The notes below the pieces were generated by a model. The model was not told where the DNA came from. It searched no databases and worked only from the letters and a program-made list of their open reading frames with translations. From NCBI GenBank assembly GCA_003213555.1, contig QCMS01000001.1:1-64000 (forward strand): DNA of 64,000 nucleotides, given 5' to 3'. The DNA is from Pelagibacteraceae bacterium AG-422-I02 (GTDB lineage: Bacteria > Pseudomonadota > Alphaproteobacteria > Pelagibacterales > Pelagibacteraceae). The position numbers were made by a program, and so were the translations under genes. Below are positions 10,646-19,156 of this stretch, in pieces (the first letter of the stretch is position 1; the number at the start of each line of letters is the position of its first letter).

Positions 10646-10663
10646 TAGTTTATATATAAACTA
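10646..10663. promoter_or_regulatory. 18-bp perfect palindrome in the proteorhodopsin upstream region
   Basis: TAGTTTATATATAAACTA equals its own reverse complement; ends 32 nt before the PR ATG. Confidence 0.45.
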
Positions 10664-10695
10664 AATAGAAAACTAAACAAACGAGGGAGGTTTTC

Positions 10696-11466
10696 ATGAG
10701 TAAATTAAAAATGTTTGCACTAGCAACTGTTGCCGTACTAGGTTTAACAGGTTCTGCTAATGCAGCTACCCCTATGTTAGAGACAGGAGATTTCGTAGGA
10801 ATATCTTTCTGGCTTGTATCTATGGGTATGATCGCAACTACAGTATTCTTCTTTGCTGAAAGAAACACAGTAGCTGCATCATGGAGAACATCTTTAACAG
10901 TAGCTGGACTTGTAACTGGTGTTGCATTCGTTCACTACATGTACATGAGAGAAGTTTGGGTGACTACAGGTGATACGCCAACAGTATACAGATATATTGA
11001 CTGGTTAATCACAGTGCCACTACAAATGATCGAATTCTATCTAATCTTGGCAGCTGTAAGAAAGGTGCCAACTTCTATATTCTGGAAGCTATTAATTGGT
11101 TCATTAGTAATGTTAATCGGTGGATACTTAGGTGAAGCTGGTTACATTCAACCATTTGTAGGTTTCGTAATTGGAATGGCTGGATGGATTTACATCTTGT
11201 TTGAAATATTCTCAGGAGAAGCTGGAACAATGGCGGCAAAAGCTGGTAACAAAGCTATGTCTACTGCATTCAGTGCAATGAGAATAATCGTAACTATCGG
11301 TTGGGCAATATATCCTTTAGGATATATTTTCGGTTATCTAACTGGTGGTGTTGATGCAAATGCTTTAAACATAATTTACAATTTGGCTGACTTTGTTAAC
11401 AAGATCGCTTTTGGTCTAGTTATTTGGGCAGCAGCAATGCAAAACACAAGATTAGCATCTAGATAA
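10696..11466 (+). CDS. Proteorhodopsin (light-driven proton pump), blue-type tuning residue
   Basis: RYIDWLITVPLQMIEFYLIL helix C and NLADFVNKIAFG helix G (retinal Lys236); His80, Asp102, Glu113 equivalent to H75/D97/E108 of BAC31A08 PR; signal peptide; strong RBS gagggagg. Confidence 0.98.
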   Translation: MSKLKMFALATVAVLGLTGSANAATPMLETGDFVGISFWLVSMGMIATTVFFFAERNTVAASWRTSLTVAGLVTGVAFVHYMYMREVWVTTGDTPTVYRYIDWLITVPLQMIEFYLILAAVRKVPTSIFWKLLIGSLVMLIGGYLGEAGYIQPFVGFVIGMAGWIYILFEIFSGEAGTMAAKAGNKAMSTAFSAMRIIVTIGWAIYPLGYIFGYLTGGVDANALNIIYNLADFVNKIAFGLVIWAAAMQNTRLASR

Positions 11467-11483
11467 TAGATATTAATTTACAA

Positions 11484-11520
11484 AAAAAGGGCAGGTACGT
11501 TTTGCGTGCTTGCCCTTTTT
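11484..11520 (+). terminator. Rho-independent terminator after proteorhodopsin
   Basis: aaaaagggcaggtacg-ttttg-cgtgcttgccctttttt: 11-bp stem with two G-U pairs, flanking A tract/T tract. Confidence 0.88.
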
Positions 11521-11543
11521 CTTTAGATACTTATATTTAACCT

Positions 11544-11681
11544 ATGGAATTATCTAAACCCTATAAAGGAAAAGGAAAACGTAAAATTAAAAAAATGCCG
11601 TTTACAGTTAAAGGCTATATTTTATATTATGCTTTTTTTTGGATAGTAATTATTTCTATTTACTTAGCTTATAATGCCTAA
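11544..11681 (+). CDS. Putative 45-aa single-TM micro-protein between proteorhodopsin and ferredoxin
   Basis: Hand translation MELSKPYKGKGKRKIKKMPFTVKGYILYYAFFWIVIISIYLAYNA*; stop overlaps the ferredoxin start; not in the supplied ORF track. Confidence 0.6.
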   Translation: MELSKPYKGKGKRKIKKMPFTVKGYILYYAFFWIVIISIYLAYNA

Positions 11682-11994
11682 AATTATTTATAATGATAAT
11701 CAAGGAAATTCAAAAACAATTGAAGTTGAAAATGGACTTTCAGTGATGGAAGGGGCTATCCAAAACGATATACCAGGAATTGATGCAGATTGTGGTGGAT
11801 CAATGGCTTGCGCAACTTGCCATGTTTATGTCGAAGAAAAATGGTTAAATAAACTTCCAAAAGCAAAAGAAGCCGAGGTAGACATGATAGACATGGCTTA
11901 TGAGCCAAAAAAAAATAGTAGATTAAGTTGTCAGCTAATTGTTTCCGAAGAATTAGATGGATTAATCGTAACTACTCCATCAAAACAATCTTAA
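11674..11994 (+). CDS. 2Fe-2S ferredoxin (adrenodoxin/putidaredoxin type)
   Basis: DADCGGSMACATCHVYV...RLSCQLIV cluster ligands (C-x5-C-x2-C...C). Confidence 0.95.
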   Translation: MPKIIYNDNQGNSKTIEVENGLSVMEGAIQNDIPGIDADCGGSMACATCHVYVEEKWLNKLPKAKEAEVDMIDMAYEPKKNSRLSCQLIVSEELDGLIVTTPSKQS

Positions 11995-13007
11995 TGAAAA
12001 AAACTGATACAATTATAATAGGAGCAGGACCCGTCGGGTTATTCGCTGTTCATCAATTAGGTATCAAGGGACTAAAATCAATTGTTATTGATAATTTAGA
12101 TAAAGCTGGTGGACAATGTATAGAACTTTACCCAGATAAACCAATCTATGATATTCCAGCAGTGCCAGAGTGTACAGGTGAAGAATTGACAAATAAATTA
12201 TTAGAGCAAATCAAACCTTTTAAGACAGAATTTTTTTTAAACGAAAGAGTAGAGGAAGTAAAGCAAGATGGGGAAAACTGGATTGTTAAAACAAATAATA
12301 ATAATGAATTTTCAGCTCCAAATATTATTGTTGCTGGAGGTGTTGGATCATTTGAGCCAAGAAAACTTGCAGTCAAAGAATCAGAAAAGTTTGAAGATAA
12401 ATTTTTATTTTATGCTGTAAAAGATAAGGAACAATTTAAAAATAAGAATATTTCAATATTCGGAGGTGGCGACTCAGCTTTAGATTGGGCATTGGAATTA
12501 TCTAAGTATTCAAAAATAAATTTAATTCATCGAAGAGATGAATTTAGAGGAGCTCCACATACATTATCAGAAATAAAGAAATTAGAAAAAGAAGGAAAAA
12601 TTTTTATAAAAACTCCATGTCAATTAGTGTCTATTGAGGGAAAAGATAAAATTGATACTATAACTATAAAATTTGATAATGGAAAGATTGAACAAATTAA
12701 AACAGATGTCGTTTTAAGTTTTTTTGGATTAATAATGAAGCTAGGACCTATCGCTGAATGGGGATTAAATATGAATAAAAAAACTATTGAAGTAAATTCT
12801 AAAAACTTTGAAACGAATAAAAAGGGAATTTTTGCTGCAGGCGATATTTGTAGCTATCCAGGAAAACTTAAGCTAATTTTATCGGGATTTCACGAAGTAG
12901 CTCTTGCTGCTGTAGAATGTTTTAAACGTGCTCGACCTAATGAAAAATATAGATTTGAGTTTACAACATCATCTAAGACAATCCAAAGCAGGCTTGGAAA
13001 AAAATGA
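11994..13007 (+). CDS. Ferredoxin--NADP reductase (thioredoxin-reductase-like, FNR2 type)
   Basis: IIIGAGPVGLFAVHQLG, FGGGDSALDWALEL, GIFAAGDICSYPGKLKLILSGFHEVALAA; no CxxC redox pair; ATG at 11994 overlaps ferredoxin stop. Confidence 0.9.
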   Translation: MKKTDTIIIGAGPVGLFAVHQLGIKGLKSIVIDNLDKAGGQCIELYPDKPIYDIPAVPECTGEELTNKLLEQIKPFKTEFFLNERVEEVKQDGENWIVKTNNNNEFSAPNIIVAGGVGSFEPRKLAVKESEKFEDKFLFYAVKDKEQFKNKNISIFGGGDSALDWALELSKYSKINLIHRRDEFRGAPHTLSEIKKLEKEGKIFIKTPCQLVSIEGKDKIDTITIKFDNGKIEQIKTDVVLSFFGLIMKLGPIAEWGLNMNKKTIEVNSKNFETNKKGIFAAGDICSYPGKLKLILSGFHEVALAAVECFKRARPNEKYRFEFTTSSKTIQSRLGKK

Positions 13008-13630
13008 TAGAGTTACTTACCGCAGATACTCCTAACGGTAAGAAAATTTCTATAATGCTAGAAGAGATTAAGTTTGATTATAAAGTTACGAAGATAAATA
13101 TTTTAAAAGATGAGCAATTTAAACCAGAGTTTAAAAAAATAAGCCCTTTTGGTAAAATTCCCATAATTATCGATCACGACAATAAAACTAGTTTATTTGA
13201 ATCTGGTGCAATTTTAATTTATTTAGCAGAAAAAAGCGGAAAGTTTTATGACAAAGATCAGCGTACAGTAATAAATCAATGGTTGATGGGTCAAATGGCA
13301 TATGTGGGACCTATGTTGGGACAACATCACCAATTTCATCATTACAATCCTGGAAAAAGTGAATTTGGTGAAAATAGATATTTTAAAATTTCAAAAAGAA
13401 TTTACAAAGAACTTAATGAAAGGTTAATTAAATCAAAATTTTTAGCAGGAGAAGATTACACTATAGCTGATATAGCCACTTTTCCATGGATTGCGCGTCA
13501 TGAATGGCATGACATAGGTTTAAGAAAATTCAAAGGTTTAAAAAGGTGGTATGAAGAAATATCAAAAAGAGAGCCCGTTCAAAGAGGATATGATCTATTA
13601 AATAAAGGTGATCACATTCCTAAAGTTTAG
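13004..13630 (+). CDS. Glutathione S-transferase family protein (YghU/YfcG-like)
   Basis: TPNGKKISIMLEE..., SPFGKIPIIID, ESGAILIYLAEKSGKF, DYTIADIATFPW. Confidence 0.9.
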   Translation: MIELLTADTPNGKKISIMLEEIKFDYKVTKINILKDEQFKPEFKKISPFGKIPIIIDHDNKTSLFESGAILIYLAEKSGKFYDKDQRTVINQWLMGQMAYVGPMLGQHHQFHHYNPGKSEFGENRYFKISKRIYKELNERLIKSKFLAGEDYTIADIATFPWIARHEWHDIGLRKFKGLKRWYEEISKREPVQRGYDLLNKGDHIPKV

Positions 13631-14052
13631 TCATCTACAAAAATTTTTTCATCTCTCTCATGTCTTTCTTGCGCTTCTATTGATAGCGTGGCCACTGGTC
13701 TAGCCATTAATCTTTTAAGACCAATAGGCTCACCTGTTTCCTCACAGAAACCATACGTTCCATCTTTTAATCTTTGTAGAGCTGAATTGATTTTTGATAT
13801 TAATTTTCTACTTCTATTTAAAGCTTTCATTTCCACAGTTTTATCCGTGTAAGATGAAGCTTGGTCAACAATATCAGCCGATGAAACATTATCGTCTGAA
13901 GAATTAAGCAAATTTCCTAAGTTGTTAGCTTTTATGATATCCCTTTTCCAGTTTAACAGCTCATCTGTAAAAAATTTTTTGTGTTTCGCACACATATATT
14001 TTTCCTTAGAGTTTGGAACATATTTTTTTTTAATAGTGGTTTTTTTTACCAT
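13627..14052 (-). CDS. dksA: DksA/TraR-family transcription regulator, zinc-finger cysteines mostly lost
   Basis: RLKDGTYGFCEETGEPIGLKRLMARPVATLSIEAQERHE. Confidence 0.88.
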   Translation of the reverse strand: MVKKTTIKKKYVPNSKEKYMCAKHKKFFTDELLNWKRDIIKANNLGNLLNSSDDNVSSADIVDQASSYTDKTVEMKALNRSRKLISKINSALQRLKDGTYGFCEETGEPIGLKRLMARPVATLSIEAQERHERDEKIFVDD

Positions 14053-14125
14053 TTTCGGAATTCGGGGAGTATATGTTTGATTTTAGCCGTGTCAATAGCT
14101 TATAAATTGTAATAATTTCGTAAAA

Positions 14126-15499
14126 ATGATACTTAAAAAAAATATAAAAAAAACATTTTACTTATTTCTTATTTCACATTTATTACTGTGGACAATAATA
14201 CCAACATTATCTAACACAAATCTACCTCTGGATACAATTGAAGCCTTGGCTTGGGGCAGTAATTTAGATTGGGGTTTTAATAAACATCCACCTTTTAGTG
14301 CATTTGCGGTAGAATTTTTTTTTAACATATTTGGCAATCAAGATTGGGCTTACTATCTTTTAAGTCAAATTTTTATTTTGATATCTTTTTTCTTTGTATG
14401 GAAATTGTCTAATGAAATATTAAACGACAAAACATATTCTTTATTATCAGTTTTATTGCTAGCAGGAATTTATTTTTACAATTTTACGTCTCCGGAATTT
14501 AATGTTAATATTAGTCAATTACCTTTTTGGGCCTTAACAGTATATTTTTTTTGGAAAAGTTTAAATTTTAACAAAAATATAGATTGGATATTATTTGGGG
14601 TTTTTTCTGCATTAGGTTTTTTATCAAAATACCTATTTATCTATATTCTAATAACATTACTTATCTTTTTTATATTAAATTTTAAAAAATATCAAAAATC
14701 CTTAAAAGGTTATTTTTTATCAGTCTTAATATCTTTAGTTATACTGACTCCACATTTTATTTGGTTATTTGAAAATAATTTTGTAACAATTTTTTATGGC
14801 TTAAATAGATCAGGTCTTTCAGAAATTAGTATGATCAATCATTTTAAAAATCCAATTGAATTTTTGATAAAACAAATAATTTTATTAGTACCATTTTTTA
14901 TAATGGTTTTTACAATTTTAAAAAAACTGAAATTAAAGATAAACACAAAAGATGAAAAAATTCTTTTTCTTCTTTCTATCAATTTAATTCCAATTTTTTT
15001 AATATTAGCAACTTCATTTTTATCGGGAGCAAAAATTAGAACTATGTGGATGACCCCTTTTTATTTATTTTTGGGTACTTTATTTGTATTAATCTTAAAA
15101 AATTTTATTAATTTAAAAAAGATTAATAAATTTTATATTACATTTTTATTTTTCTTTTTTTTATCACCTGCAGTTTATTTAACAGTTTCTTTAATAGATA
15201 AAACAAAAAGAACAGATTATCCAGGTAAAGAAATTGCAAGACTAGTTCAAAATAAATGGGATAATAATTTTACAAATGAAATAAAAATTGTTATTGGCGA
15301 CGAATGGTATGCTGGTAATTTATCATATCATTTATATTCTAGACCAATTTGGACAAATGATCTAAAAAACAAGACTGTAAATTTAACTGATGACCAAGGG
15401 GTTATTTATACTGGGAATCCCAAAATTTTAAAAAAAATATGCCCTGGTGTTTTTGGTACAATAAAACCAGTTGGTTATTGCATGATAGGAAGAAGATGA
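14126..15499 (+). CDS. ArnT/PMT-like GT-C family membrane glycosyltransferase
   Basis: Multi-TM; LDTIEALAWGSNLDWGFNKHPPFSAF N-terminal loop typical of PMT_2/ArnT-like proteins. Confidence 0.82.
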   Translation: MILKKNIKKTFYLFLISHLLLWTIIPTLSNTNLPLDTIEALAWGSNLDWGFNKHPPFSAFAVEFFFNIFGNQDWAYYLLSQIFILISFFFVWKLSNEILNDKTYSLLSVLLLAGIYFYNFTSPEFNVNISQLPFWALTVYFFWKSLNFNKNIDWILFGVFSALGFLSKYLFIYILITLLIFFILNFKKYQKSLKGYFLSVLISLVILTPHFIWLFENNFVTIFYGLNRSGLSEISMINHFKNPIEFLIKQIILLVPFFIMVFTILKKLKLKINTKDEKILFLLSINLIPIFLILATSFLSGAKIRTMWMTPFYLFLGTLFVLILKNFINLKKINKFYITFLFFFFLSPAVYLTVSLIDKTKRTDYPGKEIARLVQNKWDNNFTNEIKIVIGDEWYAGNLSYHLYSRPIWTNDLKNKTVNLTDDQGVIYTGNPKILKKICPGVFGTIKPVGYCMIGRR

Positions 15500-16368
15500 G
15501 AAAAATAATTATTTTAATACCCGTATATAATGACTGGGAGTCGTTGAGTAAACTTTTAATTGAAGTTAACGAAAATATAAAAATTTTTAGTGATATTAAT
15601 TTTGAGTGTTTGATTATCAATGATGCTTCAACGATACAGCCGCCAAAATTAATTAAACCTAGTAAATTTGAATCAGTAGAGCTTTTAAATATGAAAGAAA
15701 ATAAAGGCCATGCTAGGTGTAATGCATTTGGCATAAGGTACATTTTTAGAAATAAAAAATTTGATAATTTAATATTAATGGATGGCGATGGAGAAGATAG
15801 ACCACAAGAAATTAAAATTTTAGTCGAAAAAATAAAAGAAAATCCGAATTTTTCAGTTGTAGCAAAAAGAATTAAAAGATCTGAAGGATTTATTTTTCAA
15901 TCTCTGTATCAAATGCATAAGTTAATCACATTTATATTCACTGGACATAATATTAATTTTGGAAATTACAGTATACTGATAAGAAGCGATGTAGAAAAAC
16001 TTCATTCTAAAGCAAGTTTATGGAGCAGCTTCTCAGGTAGCGTTAAAAAAAATTTAAAATCTTTTAACGAAATTAATTCAATAAGAGGAATTAGATATTT
16101 TGGTCCATCTCAAATGTCTCTGTTAAAACTTATAATTCACTCCCTCTCAATTATTGCTGTTTTTAAATATAATGTATTTTTGAGATCTACGATAATGGTT
16201 ATAGCATTAGCGTATTTAAGTTCATATTTAGGAAATTTCACAATTTTTTATCAAGTTTCAATTGTACTTTTTAATCTTTTAATTTTTACTATCTCTCTTA
16301 GAGAGCAGAAAAAAGATTTACTTAACAGTGATAATAACCTCGATAACATTAAAAAGATTACGCACTAA
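15496..16368 (+). CDS. Family 2 glycosyltransferase (GtrB/DPM1-like) with C-terminal TM segments
   Basis: MRKIIILIPVYNDWESL, LILMDGDGEDRPQEI; internal ATG at 15496 overlapping the upstream gene. Confidence 0.85.
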   Translation: MRKIIILIPVYNDWESLSKLLIEVNENIKIFSDINFECLIINDASTIQPPKLIKPSKFESVELLNMKENKGHARCNAFGIRYIFRNKKFDNLILMDGDGEDRPQEIKILVEKIKENPNFSVVAKRIKRSEGFIFQSLYQMHKLITFIFTGHNINFGNYSILIRSDVEKLHSKASLWSSFSGSVKKNLKSFNEINSIRGIRYFGPSQMSLLKLIIHSLSIIAVFKYNVFLRSTIMVIALAYLSSYLGNFTIFYQVSIVLFNLLIFTISLREQKKDLLNSDNNLDNIKKITH

Positions 16369-16492
16369 AAAATTGTAAAAAGAGTCTCAAATAGAATCAA
16401 AAAGGAATCAAAACATGAACATTTGTACAAGATTTTACTATATTGTGGACAAGACCAAAGATGCGTAATGTAAGATAAAATTTAAAATATTT

Positions 16493-16855
16493 ATGAAATT
16501 ATTAAAATGTCATTGTGGCGCTATTGAAGCTGAAATAAACATTTCCAACAATTTAGAAAAAATTTTACGTTGCAATTGTTCACTTTGTAAAAGAAAAGGC
16601 GCGGTAATGTCTATGGTTAAAAACGAGGATTTTAAAATTAAGACAGGAAAAAATAAATTAAAACTTTACCAATTTAAAACAAAGGTTGCGAAACATTACT
16701 TTTGTTCAATATGTGGAGTCTATACTCATCATAATCCAAGATCTAATCCTGCAATGACAGGTTTTAATTTAGGTTGCATTGATGAAATAAATACTTTCGA
16801 TCTTGAAAATATCTCAATAAATGACGGTCATAATCATCCATTAGACAAAGAGTAA
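16493..16855 (+). CDS. GFA-family (glutathione-dependent formaldehyde-activating-like) zinc protein
   Basis: CHCGAIEAEI...RCNCSLCKRKGAVM...YFCSICGVYTHHNPRSNP. Confidence 0.9.
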   Translation: MKLLKCHCGAIEAEINISNNLEKILRCNCSLCKRKGAVMSMVKNEDFKIKTGKNKLKLYQFKTKVAKHYFCSICGVYTHHNPRSNPAMTGFNLGCIDEINTFDLENISINDGHNHPLDKE

Positions 16856-16857
16856 AA

Positions 16858-17775
16858 ATGGAAGATAAATTAACTAATTTTCAAAAAGTAAAAAAAAAAT
16901 ATTTAAAATTTCTCAGTACCCAAGAGGTTATGTCAGAACCTTTTAGAGACAAACTAGGGCAATTAAATAATTTTTACTTGCCCATAGGCAAAATGTTAAA
17001 GAATGAATATATAAAGGAAAAAAAAACTAAAGTTATAGGTTTAACAGGTGGTCAGGGAACTGGGAAGTCAACTATTTCAAATATTTTAAAAATAATTTTA
17101 AAGAATGCTTATAACTTAGAAACAGTGATATTTTCAATTGATGATTTTTATAAAACTTTGAAAGATAGAAAAAAAATGTCAAAAAAGATAATAGATTTAT
17201 TTCTTACAAGAGGTGTTCCAGGCACACATGATACAAAAATGTTATTTCAATGTATTAAAAATTTAAAAAATAACAAATTCAAAAAAATTAATATTCCTAA
17301 ATTTGATAAGTCAATTGATGATAGGTTACAAAAAAATAAATGGTTAAAAGTAAAAAAAAAACCTAATATAGTAATTTTTGAAGGGTGGTGTGTGGGTGCT
17401 ACGGCGCAAAAAAATAAAGATTTAAATTCCCCAATAAATAAATTAGAAAAACAAAGAGATAAAAAAAAGATTTGGAGGAAAAAAGTAAATTTTGAACTTA
17501 AAAAGAATTATAGAAAAATTTTTAACTTAATTGATAAATTAATTTTTTTAAAAGTACCTAGTTTTAAATACGTTTTAAAATGGAGATTGTTGCAAGAGAA
17601 AAAATTAAGAATTACAGGTAGAGGAAATAAAACTATGAACGATAAACAAATAAAAAATTTTATCATGTACTACGAAAGATTAACGAAGCACATTTTGAAG
17701 TCACTTCCTAAAAAAGCTGATGTTGTAATCAATATTGACAAGAAACATAGCCTTAAATCCATAAAATTTAATTAA
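16858..17775 (+). CDS. P-loop kinase, D-glycerate 3-kinase-like
   Basis: Walker A GLTGGQGTGKST; FSIDDFYKTLKDR; RGVPGTHD; VIFEGWCVGA. Confidence 0.82.
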   Translation: MEDKLTNFQKVKKKYLKFLSTQEVMSEPFRDKLGQLNNFYLPIGKMLKNEYIKEKKTKVIGLTGGQGTGKSTISNILKIILKNAYNLETVIFSIDDFYKTLKDRKKMSKKIIDLFLTRGVPGTHDTKMLFQCIKNLKNNKFKKINIPKFDKSIDDRLQKNKWLKVKKKPNIVIFEGWCVGATAQKNKDLNSPINKLEKQRDKKKIWRKKVNFELKKNYRKIFNLIDKLIFLKVPSFKYVLKWRLLQEKKLRITGRGNKTMNDKQIKNFIMYYERLTKHILKSLPKKADVVINIDKKHSLKSIKFN

Positions 17776-19065
17776 ATGAAAAAATATATACTTATAATTT
17801 ATTTATTATTATCCTCAAATTATCTCCAAGCTCAAGATAATTTAAAGTTTTATATTCAAAAAGCTCTAGCTAATAATTTACAATTAAATGCAGAAAGAAA
17901 AAATTTCGAGTCAGCAAAACAAAGTAAAAATATTTCAAGAAGTGAGTTTTTGCCAAGTATCACACTCTCGGGAGATCAAACAAGTACTACATCTACAAAT
18001 CGAACTAACCAAAGTGGAACAAGTTTAGTGGATTCAAATTCGGACTTTGAGAGTAAAAAAATTTTAGTGGAGCAAAAAATATTTTCTGGGTTTAAAGGCT
18101 TAAATACTTTTAAAAAATCTGAGCTTGAAACACAAAAAGCTAATTTATCTCTAAAAAGAGTTGAGCAACAAACTATTTTTGATACTAGCTTTGTTTATTT
18201 TGATTTGATTTTCAAATCTAAGAATGAGAACTTTAACTCTTTAAACGTAAATTTATTTGAAAGACAGGTAGACTCAGATAGCGCTAGACTTCAAAAAGGA
18301 GAAATTACTTTAACTGACTTAGCTCAATCCGAGTCATCATTAGCTGGCGCTAGAGCAAATCTTATAAAAGCTAAAACTGAATTACAAACTTCAAAGACAA
18401 ATTTTGAGAGAATTACTAGGGAGAGTTCACCAAAAATTGAACACTTAAATGAAAAAGCTTTTATATTGTTACCAAATTCTCTAGAGGAATCCATTCAATT
18501 AGCTGATATAAATAATATAGATCTTTTAATTTCTAAACTAGATTACGAGATAGCCGTAAAAAATTTAAATATAGAAAGAGCTAGACTTTCTCCCTCAGCT
18601 TCACTTAATTTCTCAAAATCAGAAAATAATGATTTTAGTTCAACTGTAGATGAAACTGATCAAGAAACCGTTAAAGCAACTATTACCTGGCCTATAATTA
18701 AAGGTGGCGAAAATATCTCTAAGATAAAGAAATCTTCGTATGACAAACAGAGGTACAAATTAATATTAGAAGATACAAAAAATAGAATTAATACTGAAAT
18801 TTCTAATGCTTGGTCAAAATATCAATCTTCTAAAAGTGTGCTTGAAGCAATAAGAGCACAATTAAAAGCCGCTGAAATTGCAAACGAAGGAATCACATTA
18901 GAATATGATTCAGGGAACACAAGGACAACTCTTGAATTAATTCAATCCAAAAGCCTTTTGTTAGATGCCAGAATAGCCTTTGCTAGATCTGAAAGAGATT
19001 TCATTGTGTCTCAATTTGAACTCGCTAAACAGCTTGGTTCATTATCAATAAAATCAATTAAATAA
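17776..19065 (+). CDS. tolC: TolC-family outer-membrane efflux protein
   Basis: Signal peptide, repeated coiled-coil/OEP pattern, ISRSEFLPSITLSGDQ, ERDFIVSQFELAKQLGSL. Confidence 0.88.
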   Translation: MKKYILIIYLLLSSNYLQAQDNLKFYIQKALANNLQLNAERKNFESAKQSKNISRSEFLPSITLSGDQTSTTSTNRTNQSGTSLVDSNSDFESKKILVEQKIFSGFKGLNTFKKSELETQKANLSLKRVEQQTIFDTSFVYFDLIFKSKNENFNSLNVNLFERQVDSDSARLQKGEITLTDLAQSESSLAGARANLIKAKTELQTSKTNFERITRESSPKIEHLNEKAFILLPNSLEESIQLADINNIDLLISKLDYEIAVKNLNIERARLSPSASLNFSKSENNDFSSTVDETDQETVKATITWPIIKGGENISKIKKSSYDKQRYKLILEDTKNRINTEISNAWSKYQSSKSVLEAIRAQLKAAEIANEGITLEYDSGNTRTTLELIQSKSLLLDARIAFARSERDFIVSQFELAKQLGSLSIKSIK

Positions 19066-19106
19066 GGCATTTTTTGTAAGTTTTAAATTTCTTGATAAAA
19101 AGAACA

Positions 19107-19120
19107 AAATGTGTACATTT
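19107..19120. promoter_or_regulatory. Inverted repeat upstream of recA (candidate operator)
   Basis: AAATGT-GT-ACATTT, 36 nt before the recA ATG. Confidence 0.3.
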
Positions 19121-19156
19121 ATATTAACGATTCGAACAATAAAAAAAGGATAAAAA

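Noticed and set aside
11928-11993. N-terminal extension of the ferredoxin reductase ORF
   Set aside because: Those codons lie inside the ferredoxin gene; the FAD-binding motif begins just after the ATG at 11994.
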